A DNA stretch of 64,000 nucleotides from Bog-159 sp049511415 (GTDB lineage: Bacteria > Acidobacteriota > Terriglobia > Bryobacterales > Bryobacteraceae): the NCBI GenBank assembly GCA_049511415.1, contig JBEKYC010000078.1, forward strand, positions 1 through 64,000, given 5' to 3'. A program made the position numbers and the translations under genes. This document shows, piece after piece, positions 17,098-24,735 of this stretch (position 1 is its first letter; each line of letters opens with the position of its first letter). Below the pieces are notes generated by a model. It made no database searches and was not told where the DNA came from. It worked only from the letters and a program-made list of their open reading frames with translations.

Positions 17098-19515
17098 TCA
17101 CGACAAGGTGAACCGATAGAGGCGGCCGCGGTTCACGGCGAGCTTTACCGCGCCTCCATCCGCGGGTGCGACGCGCATGGCATGGCCATCTTCGGTAACG
17201 GCAGCGATGGGCCGGGCCGCGCGGACCACGGCTTCCGCCTGGCCTGACGACCATTTCAGATCCACGGTCAGGCCGCCGCGGGCGCGCAGGCCGGTGACGC
17301 TGCCTTCGCCCCAGGCATCCGGCAGGGCGGGCAGAAAATCGACGCCGTCATCATGGCTTTGCAGCAGCATCTCGGCCACCGCGGCGGTTCCGCCAAAATT
17401 GCCGTCGATCTGGAAGATCCAGGAGTCGCCGGCCGGGTGGGTATCGAATAGGTTGGGACCGGTGCTGTGCTTCAGCAGCATGACCAGAGACTCCCAGGCT
17501 TTGCCGCCATCGAGCAGCCTGGCCCAGAAATTGATCGCCCAAGCGCGGCTCCAACCAGTGTACGCGCCGCCGGCAGCCAGACGGCGCTCCAGCGAGACGC
17601 GCGCGGCGGTCCAGAATTCCTTTTGGCGGCGGGAGGTGAACTGGCTGCCCGGAAAGAGCGGGTACATGTGCGACATGTGGCGCTGGCCCGGCGTGCTTTC
17701 TTCAAAGTCGCGGGACCATTCCTGCAACTGGCCGTGGCTGCCCACCTGGTACGGGACGAGGCGCGCGCGGGCGGCCTGGAGGCGGGCGGCGAAATCGCCG
17801 TCGATACCGAGAATGCGGCAGGCCTCGATACAGTTGCCGAACAGTTCGGAGATCAGCGCCATATCCATGGTGCAGCCTTCGCTGGTCTCGGCGGCGCGGC
17901 CGTCGGGCGCACGGAAATCGTTCTCGGTGGATAGCGATGGGCAGGTGGTCAAGTGACCGTCGCCTCTTTCGATGAGCCAGTCGAGATAGAACTCGGCCGA
18001 GGATTTCATCAGCGGGTAGGCTTTGGCGCGCAGAAACTCCCGATCGCCGCCGAATGCATAGTGCTCCCAGAGGTGCGCGCAGAGCCAGGGACCGCTCATG
18101 CCCCAATTGGCCCAGGTGGGCGATCCGCCGCCGAAGTTGCCCACTGGTGCGGATTGACGCCACAGGTCCACGTTGTGGTGCGAGACCCAGCCGCGGCAGC
18201 CGTAATTCACGGCGGCGGTCCGGGCGCCGGTATGGCTCAGGCCCTCGATCAGATCGAAGAGGGGCGCATGGCACTCGGCGAGGTTGCAGGTCTCCGCCGG
18301 CCAGTAGTTCATCTGGACATTGATATTGGCGGTCCAGTTGGAACTCCAGGGCGGACGCAGTTGGCCGTTCCAGATACCCTGCAGATTGGCGGGCTGCGAT
18401 CCGGGGCGCGAACCGGCGATCAGGAGATAGCGGCCGTATTGGAAATAGAGCGCCGCCAGATCGGGGTCGGGACGATCGGCGAACGCGCGCAGCCGCTCGT
18501 CGGTGGGGAGCGGCGGGGCGGCGAGTTTGGGAAGACGGAGGCTGACGCGGCGGAACAGCTTTTGATGATCGGCGATGTGGGCCTGGCGCAAGGCGGTGTA
18601 GGACTTGGCGCGCGCGGATTGGAGGACGCGCGCATTGGCGGCGGCGATCGCGGCGGCGCTCGCATCGGGATCGCGATCGTAGCCGCGGAAACCGGTGTGC
18701 GCGGAGAGGAGCAGAATCACGGAGCCGGCGCCCTCGATGCGCAGCCTGTCGCCAGCAGGCCGTAGCGTGCCCTTGTCGATGATGGCTTGCAAGGCTGCTT
18801 CGAAGCGCATGCCCTTGCCTTCGGCATCGTCGTAGAGGATCGGATTGGCGGAGCGCAGGTAATCCGGATCGGCGTGCGCGGGCGCTTTGCCGGTCAGGAT
18901 CAAACGGCCGTCATCGGTGGCGGCGGTGGCGAAGTGGATGGGGCTGTCGAGGGACAGGGTGAGACGCATGCCGGCAGGATCGGTGGTGGTCAGGCGCAGC
19001 ACGATGACTTGATCGGGCATGGAGGCGAACGCCTCGCGCACATACGCAGTGCCGCCGGCTTGATACGAGACGCGCGCGAGGGCCGTGTCGAGATCGAGCT
19101 CGCGGCGGTAGTCGCGCAGATCCGCGGCATGATCCATTTGCATGTGCAGGTCGGCCAGGGGCAGGTAAGATTCGTTGAACGGTCCCTGCATCTTCTTACA
19201 GGCTTGATCGGCGGCGTGATAGTCCTGGGCTTCGAGCACCAGGCGGCGCACTTCGGGCAAGTGTTCTTTGGCGCCGGGATTGTTCCACGGGCGCGGGGAA
19301 CCGGCCCACAAGGTGTCTTCGTTCAACTGCAGGCGCTCGGCGGGCGCGCCGCCGAAGATCATGGCGCCGAGACGGCCGTTGCCGATGGGCAACGCATCGG
19401 TCCATCGCTCCGCCGGCTTCCGGTACCAGAGCTGCAATTCCGGAGATACCGCGGTATCCGCGCGCGCCGCAGCGAGCGACGCGGAAACACCAGCTACAAA
19501 TTCACGTCTGGTCAT
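17098..19515 (-). CDS. Glycoside hydrolase family 95 alpha-L-fucosidase, exported
   Basis: The 805-residue product starts with MTRREFVAGVSASLAAARA, a twin-arginine-like signal. The mature part begins LWYRKPAERWTDALPIGNGRLGAMIFGG, a hallmark of GH95 enzymes, followed by LNEDTLWAGSPRPWNNP. The middle (NWTANINVQMNYWPAETCNL) and C-terminal (GGAYTGWSRAWAINFWARLLDG, IDGNFGGTAAVAEML) blocks of the alpha/alpha barrel are also present. Length is in the family range of about 750-850. Members cleave terminal alpha-1,2-fucose or alpha-galactose from plant or host glycans; substrate cannot be chosen here. It stands alone, divergent from the membrane protein at 19562. Confidence 0.95.
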   Translation of the reverse strand: MTRREFVAGVSASLAAARADTAVSPELQLWYRKPAERWTDALPIGNGRLGAMIFGGAPAERLQLNEDTLWAGSPRPWNNPGAKEHLPEVRRLVLEAQDYHAADQACKKMQGPFNESYLPLADLHMQMDHAADLRDYRRELDLDTALARVSYQAGGTAYVREAFASMPDQVIVLRLTTTDPAGMRLTLSLDSPIHFATAATDDGRLILTGKAPAHADPDYLRSANPILYDDAEGKGMRFEAALQAIIDKGTLRPAGDRLRIEGAGSVILLLSAHTGFRGYDRDPDASAAAIAAANARVLQSARAKSYTALRQAHIADHQKLFRRVSLRLPKLAAPPLPTDERLRAFADRPDPDLAALYFQYGRYLLIAGSRPGSQPANLQGIWNGQLRPPWSSNWTANINVQMNYWPAETCNLAECHAPLFDLIEGLSHTGARTAAVNYGCRGWVSHHNVDLWRQSAPVGNFGGGSPTWANWGMSGPWLCAHLWEHYAFGGDREFLRAKAYPLMKSSAEFYLDWLIERGDGHLTTCPSLSTENDFRAPDGRAAETSEGCTMDMALISELFGNCIEACRILGIDGDFAARLQAARARLVPYQVGSHGQLQEWSRDFEESTPGQRHMSHMYPLFPGSQFTSRRQKEFWTAARVSLERRLAAGGAYTGWSRAWAINFWARLLDGGKAWESLVMLLKHSTGPNLFDTHPAGDSWIFQIDGNFGGTAAVAEMLLQSHDDGVDFLPALPDAWGEGSVTGLRARGGLTVDLKWSSGQAEAVVRAARPIAAVTEDGHAMRVAPADGGAVKLAVNRGRLYRFTLS

Positions 19516-19561
19516 ACCTGATTTCCGTAACTGGCTGTACTATACTAAGCCAGGAGATTTC

Positions 19562-20356
19562 ATGCTACCCGATCTCATTGCGGCCAGCTTTTCCGTCCTG
19601 CGCAAGCACAAACCGCTCATTCTGTTTCCGATCCTGGGCGCCATTGCGGCACTGTTGGTGGCCGCCGCATTTGCCGGTTTCGGGGGGCTGTTCTCGAGCG
19701 CCGGCCGGTCCCGGGACCTCGGAGTGACGGCCTATCCTATCCTTTTTCTCGGGTACTTACTCTGCGCCTTCGGCGTGATCTTTTTCAATTGCGCCCTGGC
19801 CGCGTGCGCCCAGGAATGCCTGGCGGGAGGCGATCCTACCATCGGGTTCGGGCTGCGCCGGGCGCTCGGCCGGACGGGAACGATTTTCGTTTGGGCAGCC
19901 ATCTACAGCACCGTCGGCATCCTACTGCGGGTTATCGAGCGGCTGGTGCCGCTGGCCGGAAGAATCGCCATCTGGCTCTTCGGCGCAGCCTGGGGCATGG
20001 CCACTTATCTGGTTGTCCCCGTGCTGATCCTGGAAAACCGCAATGCAGTCGATTCCATCCACCGATCCTCTCAACTGCTCCGCGACACTTGGGGACCGCA
20101 GCTTACCGCGAGTATCCGATTGAGCTGGCGTTTTCTGCTGTTCGCCATCCCCGGCGTGGTAGTGGGCGCCATCGGCATGAACTATTACCGGCCGCTGGTG
20201 GCGCTGGCGATCGTCTACCTGGTGGCGCTGGTGACGGCATTGTTCGCGGCCAACGGAATTTTCGAAGTGGCGCTCTACCGCTATGCGGCCGGCGACTCCG
20301 CGCACGCGGATTGGCCGCACGATGCGATGACGTCGGCTTTCCGTCCGGCGCGTTAA
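19562..20356 (+). CDS. DUF6159-like multi-span membrane protein
   Basis: The ATG at 19562 follows AGGAGA with good spacing; the upstream open frame is antisense to the fucosidase and is ignored. The 264-residue product begins MLPDLIAASFSVLRKHKPLI and has about six hydrophobic segments (LILFPILGAIAALLVAAAFAG, YPILFLGYLLCAFGVIFFNCAL, IFVWAAIYSTVGILLRVI, AIWLFGAAWGMATYLVVPVLI and two more). The short motif LENRNAVDSIHRSSQLLRDTWG between spans is typical of the DUF6159 family. Function is unknown. Confidence 0.85.
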   Translation: MLPDLIAASFSVLRKHKPLILFPILGAIAALLVAAAFAGFGGLFSSAGRSRDLGVTAYPILFLGYLLCAFGVIFFNCALAACAQECLAGGDPTIGFGLRRALGRTGTIFVWAAIYSTVGILLRVIERLVPLAGRIAIWLFGAAWGMATYLVVPVLILENRNAVDSIHRSSQLLRDTWGPQLTASIRLSWRFLLFAIPGVVVGAIGMNYYRPLVALAIVYLVALVTALFAANGIFEVALYRYAAGDSAHADWPHDAMTSAFRPAR

Positions 20357-20812
20357 TCAGCCGTTGCGTTTCAGCAGGCCGATGGTATTGCCGTCGAGGT
20401 CGGCAAACCAGGCGAAGGTTCCAGTGGGGATCTTGATGGGCGGGACCAGCGTCCTTCCACCCAAGGCGGTGGCTTTGTCGAGAGCGGCCTGAACGTCATC
20501 CACATCCACGTAAAAGATCGTGTAGTGTTGGGGATCGTGGCCGAGCGAGGTGATGTGGCCGGGAATGCCCCCCTGGCCGGCGGTGTCGATGGTGGCGGCC
20601 GGGCCTTGCACGTGCCAGCCGAACAGCTCGCTGAAGAAGTGCTCGGTGCGGGCGCGGTCGGTACAGCCGATCTCAAAATGCACGACGGGTCGTCCCATAT
20701 CCTTCTCTCCTGGTTGCGCAGCGCTACGCGATTGCGGCCACAAGGGCAGGGCCGCGGTCATCATTAGAGCCGTACGACGGGTATACAAGCCTGCAGGTCG
20801 AATGTTTGCCAT
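20357..20812 (-). CDS. VOC-family (glyoxalase-like) protein with possible Tat/Sec signal
   Basis: Two starts compete. The ATG at 20812 has GGAGG seven bases upstream and gives a 151-residue product with an export-like leader (YTRRTALMMTAALPLWPQSRSAAQ). The ATG at 20698 has GGAGAAGG upstream and gives a plain 113-residue VOC domain. The domain (MGRPVVHFEIGCTDRARTEHFFSELFGW... WFADLDGNTIGLLKR) has the beta-alpha-beta-beta-beta order of the glyoxalase/bleomycin-resistance superfamily. The longer start overlaps the end of the AraC gene by 49 bases, so the two genes are probably one operon. The substrate is unknown. Confidence 0.8.
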   Translation of the reverse strand: MANIRPAGLYTRRTALMMTAALPLWPQSRSAAQPGEKDMGRPVVHFEIGCTDRARTEHFFSELFGWHVQGPAATIDTAGQGGIPGHITSLGHDPQHYTIFYVDVDDVQAALDKATALGGRTLVPPIKIPTGTFAWFADLDGNTIGLLKRNG

Positions 20813-21744
20813 CCTATTTCCTCCGGAAGCCGAACGAATACCTCCATGGCCGGCAAGTCCGCCGGCTCGAAGGCGACGGAGGGCAGCCAAATGCGGTACA
20901 GATAATGCCAGGCGCGGTCCACGTGGGCGAGGTCGCCGATGCAGTGGATGGCGGCAATGTCCTGGGACTCGAAATCGCGAATACTGAAGCCGCGCGGGGC
21001 GCATTCGGAAGCCTCGGGACGCAGGACGGCGCCAGCGCTTCCGCGCGACCGGACGATCTGGGCGAGCAGACCATCGCGGCCGGGCCGGGGCGGGAATGCG
21101 ACGCCGAGATCGTAGCGGCAGTTTTCAAATGGTGTGATGGACGGATCGTCGAGCGACATGCCGATGAAGACGACATCCCGCAGGTCCGTGTGCCGCTCCG
21201 CCAGCCATGCGGTGAGCACGTGATACGCATCCAACAGCCCGGTACTGCCGTAAGGCGCGAAGACACGAATGTAGACATAGCGGAACGCGCTGAAGGGGCC
21301 GACCCGGACTCTAAGCTTGGCGGCGGCCTTCCAACTTTCCAGTTCTTCTACAGAGTAGAACGGGAACATCTCCGGGTCTTTGCAAATCTTGCTTTTTTCG
21401 AGCGGGCTGCGGCGGTCCCAGGAACTGGCGGTGCGGCCATAGTGGTTGCGGAAGGCGCGGGAGAACTCGGCGGTTCCGGCGAAGCCGGTCTCGATGGCGA
21501 CGTGGGTGATGCGCTTGCGAGGCGACGCCTTCAGTAGCACGGCCGCTCTTTCCAGGCGCACGCGCCGCACATGGGTGTTGAGAGTTTCGCCCGTGACGGC
21601 CTGGAAGATGCGATGGAAGTGGAAGGGGGAGAAGCAGCCAATTTCCGATAACCGGTTCAGCGAAAGCTCGCCGTCCAGGTGGCGGCTTATGTAGTCGAGC
21701 ACGCGGTTCACGCGATCCTGATAGTGATCCTTGGTGCGCAGCAT
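20764..21744 (-). CDS. AraC-family regulator with GyrI-like effector domain
   Basis: The ATG at 21744 gives a 326-residue protein; the much longer open frame upstream is antisense to the GNAT gene. Residues 5-105 form the AraC double helix-turn-helix (DYISRHLDGELSLNRLSEIGCFSPFHFHRIFQ... ITHVAIETGFAGTAEFSRAFRNHYG). A C-terminal GyrI-like/SOUL-type domain (residues 140-326; RYVYIRVFAPYG, VFIGMSLDDPSITPFENCRYD, YRIWLPSVAFEPADLPAMEVF) probably binds a small hydrophobic ligand. It is divergent from the GNAT gene at 21823 with only 78 bases between, so it may control that gene and the VOC gene behind it. Confidence 0.92.
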   Translation of the reverse strand: MLRTKDHYQDRVNRVLDYISRHLDGELSLNRLSEIGCFSPFHFHRIFQAVTGETLNTHVRRVRLERAAVLLKASPRKRITHVAIETGFAGTAEFSRAFRNHYGRTASSWDRRSPLEKSKICKDPEMFPFYSVEELESWKAAAKLRVRVGPFSAFRYVYIRVFAPYGSTGLLDAYHVLTAWLAERHTDLRDVVFIGMSLDDPSITPFENCRYDLGVAFPPRPGRDGLLAQIVRSRGSAGAVLRPEASECAPRGFSIRDFESQDIAAIHCIGDLAHVDRAWHYLYRIWLPSVAFEPADLPAMEVFVRLPEEIGWQTFDLQACIPVVRL

Positions 21745-21807
21745 GCGGGACCCCCAATATATCAGTCGTGGATACGAATACGCAGCCGCGATTCCGTATG
21801 CGGATGC

Positions 21808-21813
21808 TACAAT
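21808..21813 (+). promoter_or_regulatory. -10-like box TACAAT close to the GNAT start
   Basis: TACAAT ends nine bases before the ATG at 21823. Initiation at the usual distance would give a very short leader or none. No Shine-Dalgarno sequence lies before this ATG. Confidence 0.45.
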
Positions 21814-21822
21814 AGCGTGCAA

Positions 21823-22809
21823 ATGGCGGCGCGCCTCGAACCCGCTCCCGGAGCGCATCGTCCGACGCTCGTGGATCTCCGGCAACTTCGATCCGAGGAT
21901 CTGAACCCCATGCTGGACGAGGAAATCGCGGCGTGGCGGGACCTGTTGGACTGGGACTTCCAAAAGTCGGCGGACCTGGTGCGCCGGTTCGTGGACATGC
22001 GTTCGCTGAACGGATTCGCGCTGGTGGAAGACGGCGAAGCGGCCGGTTACGCCTATTACGTGCAAGAGGAGCACAAAGGCCTGATCGGCGATCTGTTCGT
22101 GCGGGAGGCGTCCAGCAGCGTGGAGAATGAGGATGTCCTGTTGGAATCCGTCCTGCAAGCGCTGACGGCCTTGCCGCAGGTAAAGCGGATTGAATCGCAA
22201 TTGATGATGACGCATGCGCCGCGGCGGGCGGGCATGGCGATGTCGCGCCATCTCAGCGGTTTCGAGCGCAACTTCATGATGCTGGACCTGAAACAGGCAG
22301 CATTCGCACCTTGCCGGCGGACGCCGGGAGCGCACCGGGTTTATTTTGAAAGATGGTCGGAGCACCACCAGGAGCCGGCGGCGCAATTGATCGCGGCGGC
22401 CTATCAAGGGCATGTGGACAGCCTGATCAACGACCAATACCGGTCGGTGGCCGGGGCGCGGCGGTTCCTGTTCAACATTGTGGAGTATCCGGGTTGCGGC
22501 ACATTCTTCAAACCGGCTTCGGTGGCCGCGTTCGAACGCCTTAGCGGACGTCTTTGCGGGATTTGCCTGGCCAGCCTGGTATTGCCTTATTGCGGTCATA
22601 TCACGCAAATCTGCGTAGCGCCGTGGGTGCGGGGCGCGGGCATCGGTTATGAATTGCTGCGGCAGTCGCTCGAATTGCTGCGGCAGGCGGGCTGCCGGAA
22701 GACCAGCCTGACGGTGACGGCTTCGAATCGGGAAGCCGTGGATTTGTATGAAGCGGTCGGATTCGATACCGTCCGCAAGTTTTACGCGTACGTGTGGGAG
22801 GGATTCTAG
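21823..22809 (+). CDS. Tandem GNAT N-acetyltransferase
   Basis: The 328-residue product appears to contain two GNAT-like halves. The C-terminal half (residues 230-328) has the acetyl-CoA loop ICVAPWVRGAGIGYELLRQSL and the end motif VTASNREAVDLYEAVGF, so it is the likely active domain. The N-terminal half (GFALVEDGEAAGYAYYVQ... IGDLFV) lacks a clean Q/RxxGxG/A loop and may be a degenerate copy. The start at 21823 has a -10-like box just before it. The acceptor is unknown. It is followed after 6 bases by the peroxiredoxin gene, likely in one operon. Confidence 0.9.
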   Translation: MAARLEPAPGAHRPTLVDLRQLRSEDLNPMLDEEIAAWRDLLDWDFQKSADLVRRFVDMRSLNGFALVEDGEAAGYAYYVQEEHKGLIGDLFVREASSSVENEDVLLESVLQALTALPQVKRIESQLMMTHAPRRAGMAMSRHLSGFERNFMMLDLKQAAFAPCRRTPGAHRVYFERWSEHHQEPAAQLIAAAYQGHVDSLINDQYRSVAGARRFLFNIVEYPGCGTFFKPASVAAFERLSGRLCGICLASLVLPYCGHITQICVAPWVRGAGIGYELLRQSLELLRQAGCRKTSLTVTASNREAVDLYEAVGFDTVRKFYAYVWEGF

Positions 22810-22815
22810 GCCGTT

Positions 22816-23259
22816 ATGCTCGACTGGTTTTTTTCAGATCCGCTACCGGCCGGCTCGCCGGCTCCCGATTTTTCACTGGCGCAGCCGGATGGGAAGATGG
22901 TCAGCCTTTCCAAGCTGCGCGGCAAGAACGTGGTGCTGGTGTTCTATCCCGGCGACGACACGCCCACATGCCGGAAGCAACTGTGCGAATTCCGCGACCA
23001 GTGGGAAGACGCCCGCAAACGGAATGTGCAGGTGTTCGGCGTCAACCCGGCGAGCACCGGCAGTCACGCGAAGTTTCAACTGAAATACCGATTTCCTTTT
23101 CCGCTGCTGGCCGACGCGGGACAGAAGGTGGCGGAACTGTATCATGCCAACGGTTTGTTTGTGAAGCGCACCGTTTACCTGATTGGTCCCGATGGGGTGA
23201 TCCGTTATGCGAAACGGGGCAAACCGGATCCCCGCGAAGTGCTGGCTTCGGCTGCTTAA
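22816..23259 (+). CDS. Peroxiredoxin, AhpC/TSA (BCP-like)
   Basis: The 147-residue product is a thioredoxin-fold peroxidase that reduces peroxides. It shows the N-terminal PAPDFSLAQPDG, then VVLVFYPGDDTPTCRKQLCEFRD, where the first Cys is the peroxidatic one and the second, five residues on, matches the resolving position of BCP-type enzymes. The C-terminal block TVYLIGPDGVIRYAKRG is typical. Length fits the BCP group. It follows the GNAT gene closely. Confidence 0.92.
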   Translation: MLDWFFSDPLPAGSPAPDFSLAQPDGKMVSLSKLRGKNVVLVFYPGDDTPTCRKQLCEFRDQWEDARKRNVQVFGVNPASTGSHAKFQLKYRFPFPLLADAGQKVAELYHANGLFVKRTVYLIGPDGVIRYAKRGKPDPREVLASAA

Positions 23260-23265
23260 AGGATA

Positions 23266-23286
23266 CGGCCGGGTGTGATCCGGCCG
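23266..23286. repeat. GC-rich hairpin after the peroxiredoxin gene
   Basis: A perfect 7-bp stem CGGCCGG/CCGGCCG with a 7-base loop lies seven bases after the peroxiredoxin stop. There is no T-tract. It may act as a weak terminator or mRNA end; a similar structure follows the gene at 42356. Confidence 0.5.
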
Positions 23287-23379
23287 GCACGGCGGCGCGG
23301 GTAACTGTCTGATTCAATGTACGCCGCGGTGCGACGCGCGATGTGATCGCGGTTTAGGCGCGGCCGATGGGGCCTGTGT

Positions 23380-23385
23380 GATAAT
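23380..23385 (+). promoter_or_regulatory. Extended -10 box (TGTGATAAT) for leaderless cytochrome mRNA
   Basis: GATAAT preceded by TG one base earlier ends seven bases before the ATG at 23393. Transcription would start at or next to the start codon, and no ribosome-binding site is present. Confidence 0.55.
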
Positions 23386-23392
23386 AGCGCCT

Positions 23393-23767
23393 ATGAGACC
23401 GATGATGCTGTCCCTGTTTCTCTCTTTGGTTGCCCTGGCGCAGGAGCCGCCGGGACCGCCGCCGGGCGAGCACCGCATGCCGCCGCCCAAGAACCTGAAG
23501 ATTCTGAAGCCGGATGAGGTGATGCCGGCCATGCGGTCGTTCACCGTGGCACTGGGCGTGAAGTGCGACTTCTGCCACGTGCGAGGCGATTTCGCCAGTG
23601 ACGAGAAGCACCACAAAGAGATCGCGCGCGGGATGCTGGAGATGACGCACCAGATCAACACGCATTTCCCGGACGGCAAGATGCATGTAAGCTGCTACAC
23701 ATGCCACCGGGGCGCCGAAGAGCCGGCCATGCGTCCGCCGGAAGGCGAGCCGCCGCCGCATCCGTAA
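23393..23767 (+). CDS. Small exported dihaem c-type cytochrome
   Basis: The ATG at 23393 gives a 124-residue product with a short signal peptide (MMLSLFLSLVALAQ). Two haem-binding motifs are visible, CDFCH at about residue 57 and CYTCH near 103, and several Met residues could be axial ligands. The arrangement resembles the Acidobacterial small proteins annotated as photosynthetic reaction-centre cytochrome c subunit-like, though no reaction centre is implied. The C-terminus is proline-rich. It is probably periplasmic and transfers electrons; the partner is unknown. Confidence 0.88.
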   Translation: MRPMMLSLFLSLVALAQEPPGPPPGEHRMPPPKNLKILKPDEVMPAMRSFTVALGVKCDFCHVRGDFASDEKHHKEIARGMLEMTHQINTHFPDGKMHVSCYTCHRGAEEPAMRPPEGEPPPHP

Positions 23768-23773
23768 AGATGG

Positions 23774-24580
23774 TTAGGGGCGGGATGCAAGGAACACGCC
23801 TTCCGCCACGATTTCAGCCGGTCCGGTCAGGAACACATCACCATCATCCCAGCGCAGATCGAGAGGTCCGGCGGGCGTAACGACGGTGGCCGGGCTGTCG
23901 ATCAGCCCCCGCTGGACAGCCGCGGCGAAAGCGCCCGTGGAGCCGGTGCCGGAGCTCATGGTTTCGCCCGCGCCGCGTTCCCAGATGCGGACTTCGAGCG
24001 TTTGCCGATCGCGCGGGCGCAGAAACGAGACGTTGGTGCGGTTGGGGAAATGCGGGTGGCGTTCGATCTCGGCGCCTATCGCGCGCCAATCGAAATCGAA
24101 GTCCGCGACGGGCATGGCGCACTGCGGGTTCCCCACCCACAATAAGGTTACGTCGCGCGGGCCGGAGGCGAGCGGGAGCATGAAGCGCCCGGCGGTGAAC
24201 TCGGGAGATCCCATATTCATTTCGAACACGAAGGCATGGCCGCGACGTTCCAGCAGGCGGAGGGTCTTCACGCCCGCGCCGGTACGCACGCGGACTTCGA
24301 TGCCGGTATGGCCGTGTTCGATGGCGAAGGCGGCGGCGCAGCGCGTGCCGTTGCCGGATATTTCGGGTTCGGAGCCATCGGAGTTGAAGAGGCGGATGGC
24401 GATATCGTGATGCGGGCCGGCAGCGAGATCGATCAGCATCCAGCCGTCGGCGCCGACGCCAGTATGGCGGTCGCAGATGGCTTGGGCGAGGGCGGGCAGG
24501 TCGGCGTCGGGGGCGTCGGCGGTCTTCGTCAGCAGGAAGTCGTTCTTGGCGCCGTGGGCTTTGGTGAAGGGGATGGTCAT
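23774..24580 (-). CDS. dapF: Diaminopimelate epimerase-like protein with second catalytic Cys replaced by Ser
   Basis: The 268-residue product has the two-lobe DapF fold: MTIPFTKAHGAKNDFLL at the start, SGNGTRCAAAFAIEH with the first catalytic cysteine, and the C-terminal block RIWERGAGETMSSGTGSTGAFAAAV. In studied DapF enzymes this second block carries the other catalytic cysteine (ACGTG or similar). Here the codons clearly read Ser-Ser-Gly-Thr-Gly, so the two-thiol mechanism would be incomplete. Otherwise length and motifs fit DapF, which makes meso-DAP for lysine and peptidoglycan. It could be a divergent epimerase or related isomerase; the symbol is tentative. Confidence 0.85.
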   Translation of the reverse strand: MTIPFTKAHGAKNDFLLTKTADAPDADLPALAQAICDRHTGVGADGWMLIDLAAGPHHDIAIRLFNSDGSEPEISGNGTRCAAAFAIEHGHTGIEVRVRTGAGVKTLRLLERRGHAFVFEMNMGSPEFTAGRFMLPLASGPRDVTLLWVGNPQCAMPVADFDFDWRAIGAEIERHPHFPNRTNVSFLRPRDRQTLEVRIWERGAGETMSSGTGSTGAFAAAVQRGLIDSPATVVTPAGPLDLRWDDGDVFLTGPAEIVAEGVFLASRP

Positions 24581-24586
24581 GTGCGG

Positions 24587-24733
24587 TCAGGCAGCCGTTC
24601 GCGGCAGAACTTCCTTTTCGATGCGCGGGCGGCGTGCACGCGCCAGATGGTTGAGGCTGACGCCGATCTCGTTGAGTTCGTCCCACAGCAACTCGCCGGA
24701 GAGAATGGGTGGCAGTGCTTTTCTATGGGGCAT
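24587..24733 (-). CDS. Small hypothetical protein before dapF
   Basis: An ATG at 24733 opens a 48-codon frame (MPHRKALPPILSGELLWDELNEIG...) ending seven bases before the dapF start. The stretch DELNEIGVSLNHLARARR faintly resembles the helix of MobC-type relaxosome proteins (INxIGxNLNQIAR), but the protein is too short to be one. It may be a leader gene, a remnant, or not coding. Confidence 0.35.
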   Translation of the reverse strand: MPHRKALPPILSGELLWDELNEIGVSLNHLARARRPRIEKEVLPRTAA

Positions 24734-24735
24734 AG

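Noticed and set aside
20764..22608. 614-codon version of the AraC gene
   Set aside because: The first 288 codons are antisense to the GNAT gene; the real start is ATG 21744.
23393..23767. Evidence for phototrophy from the reaction-centre-like cytochrome
   Set aside because: Only a small dihaem protein of a widespread family is present; no reaction-centre or pigment genes are seen.
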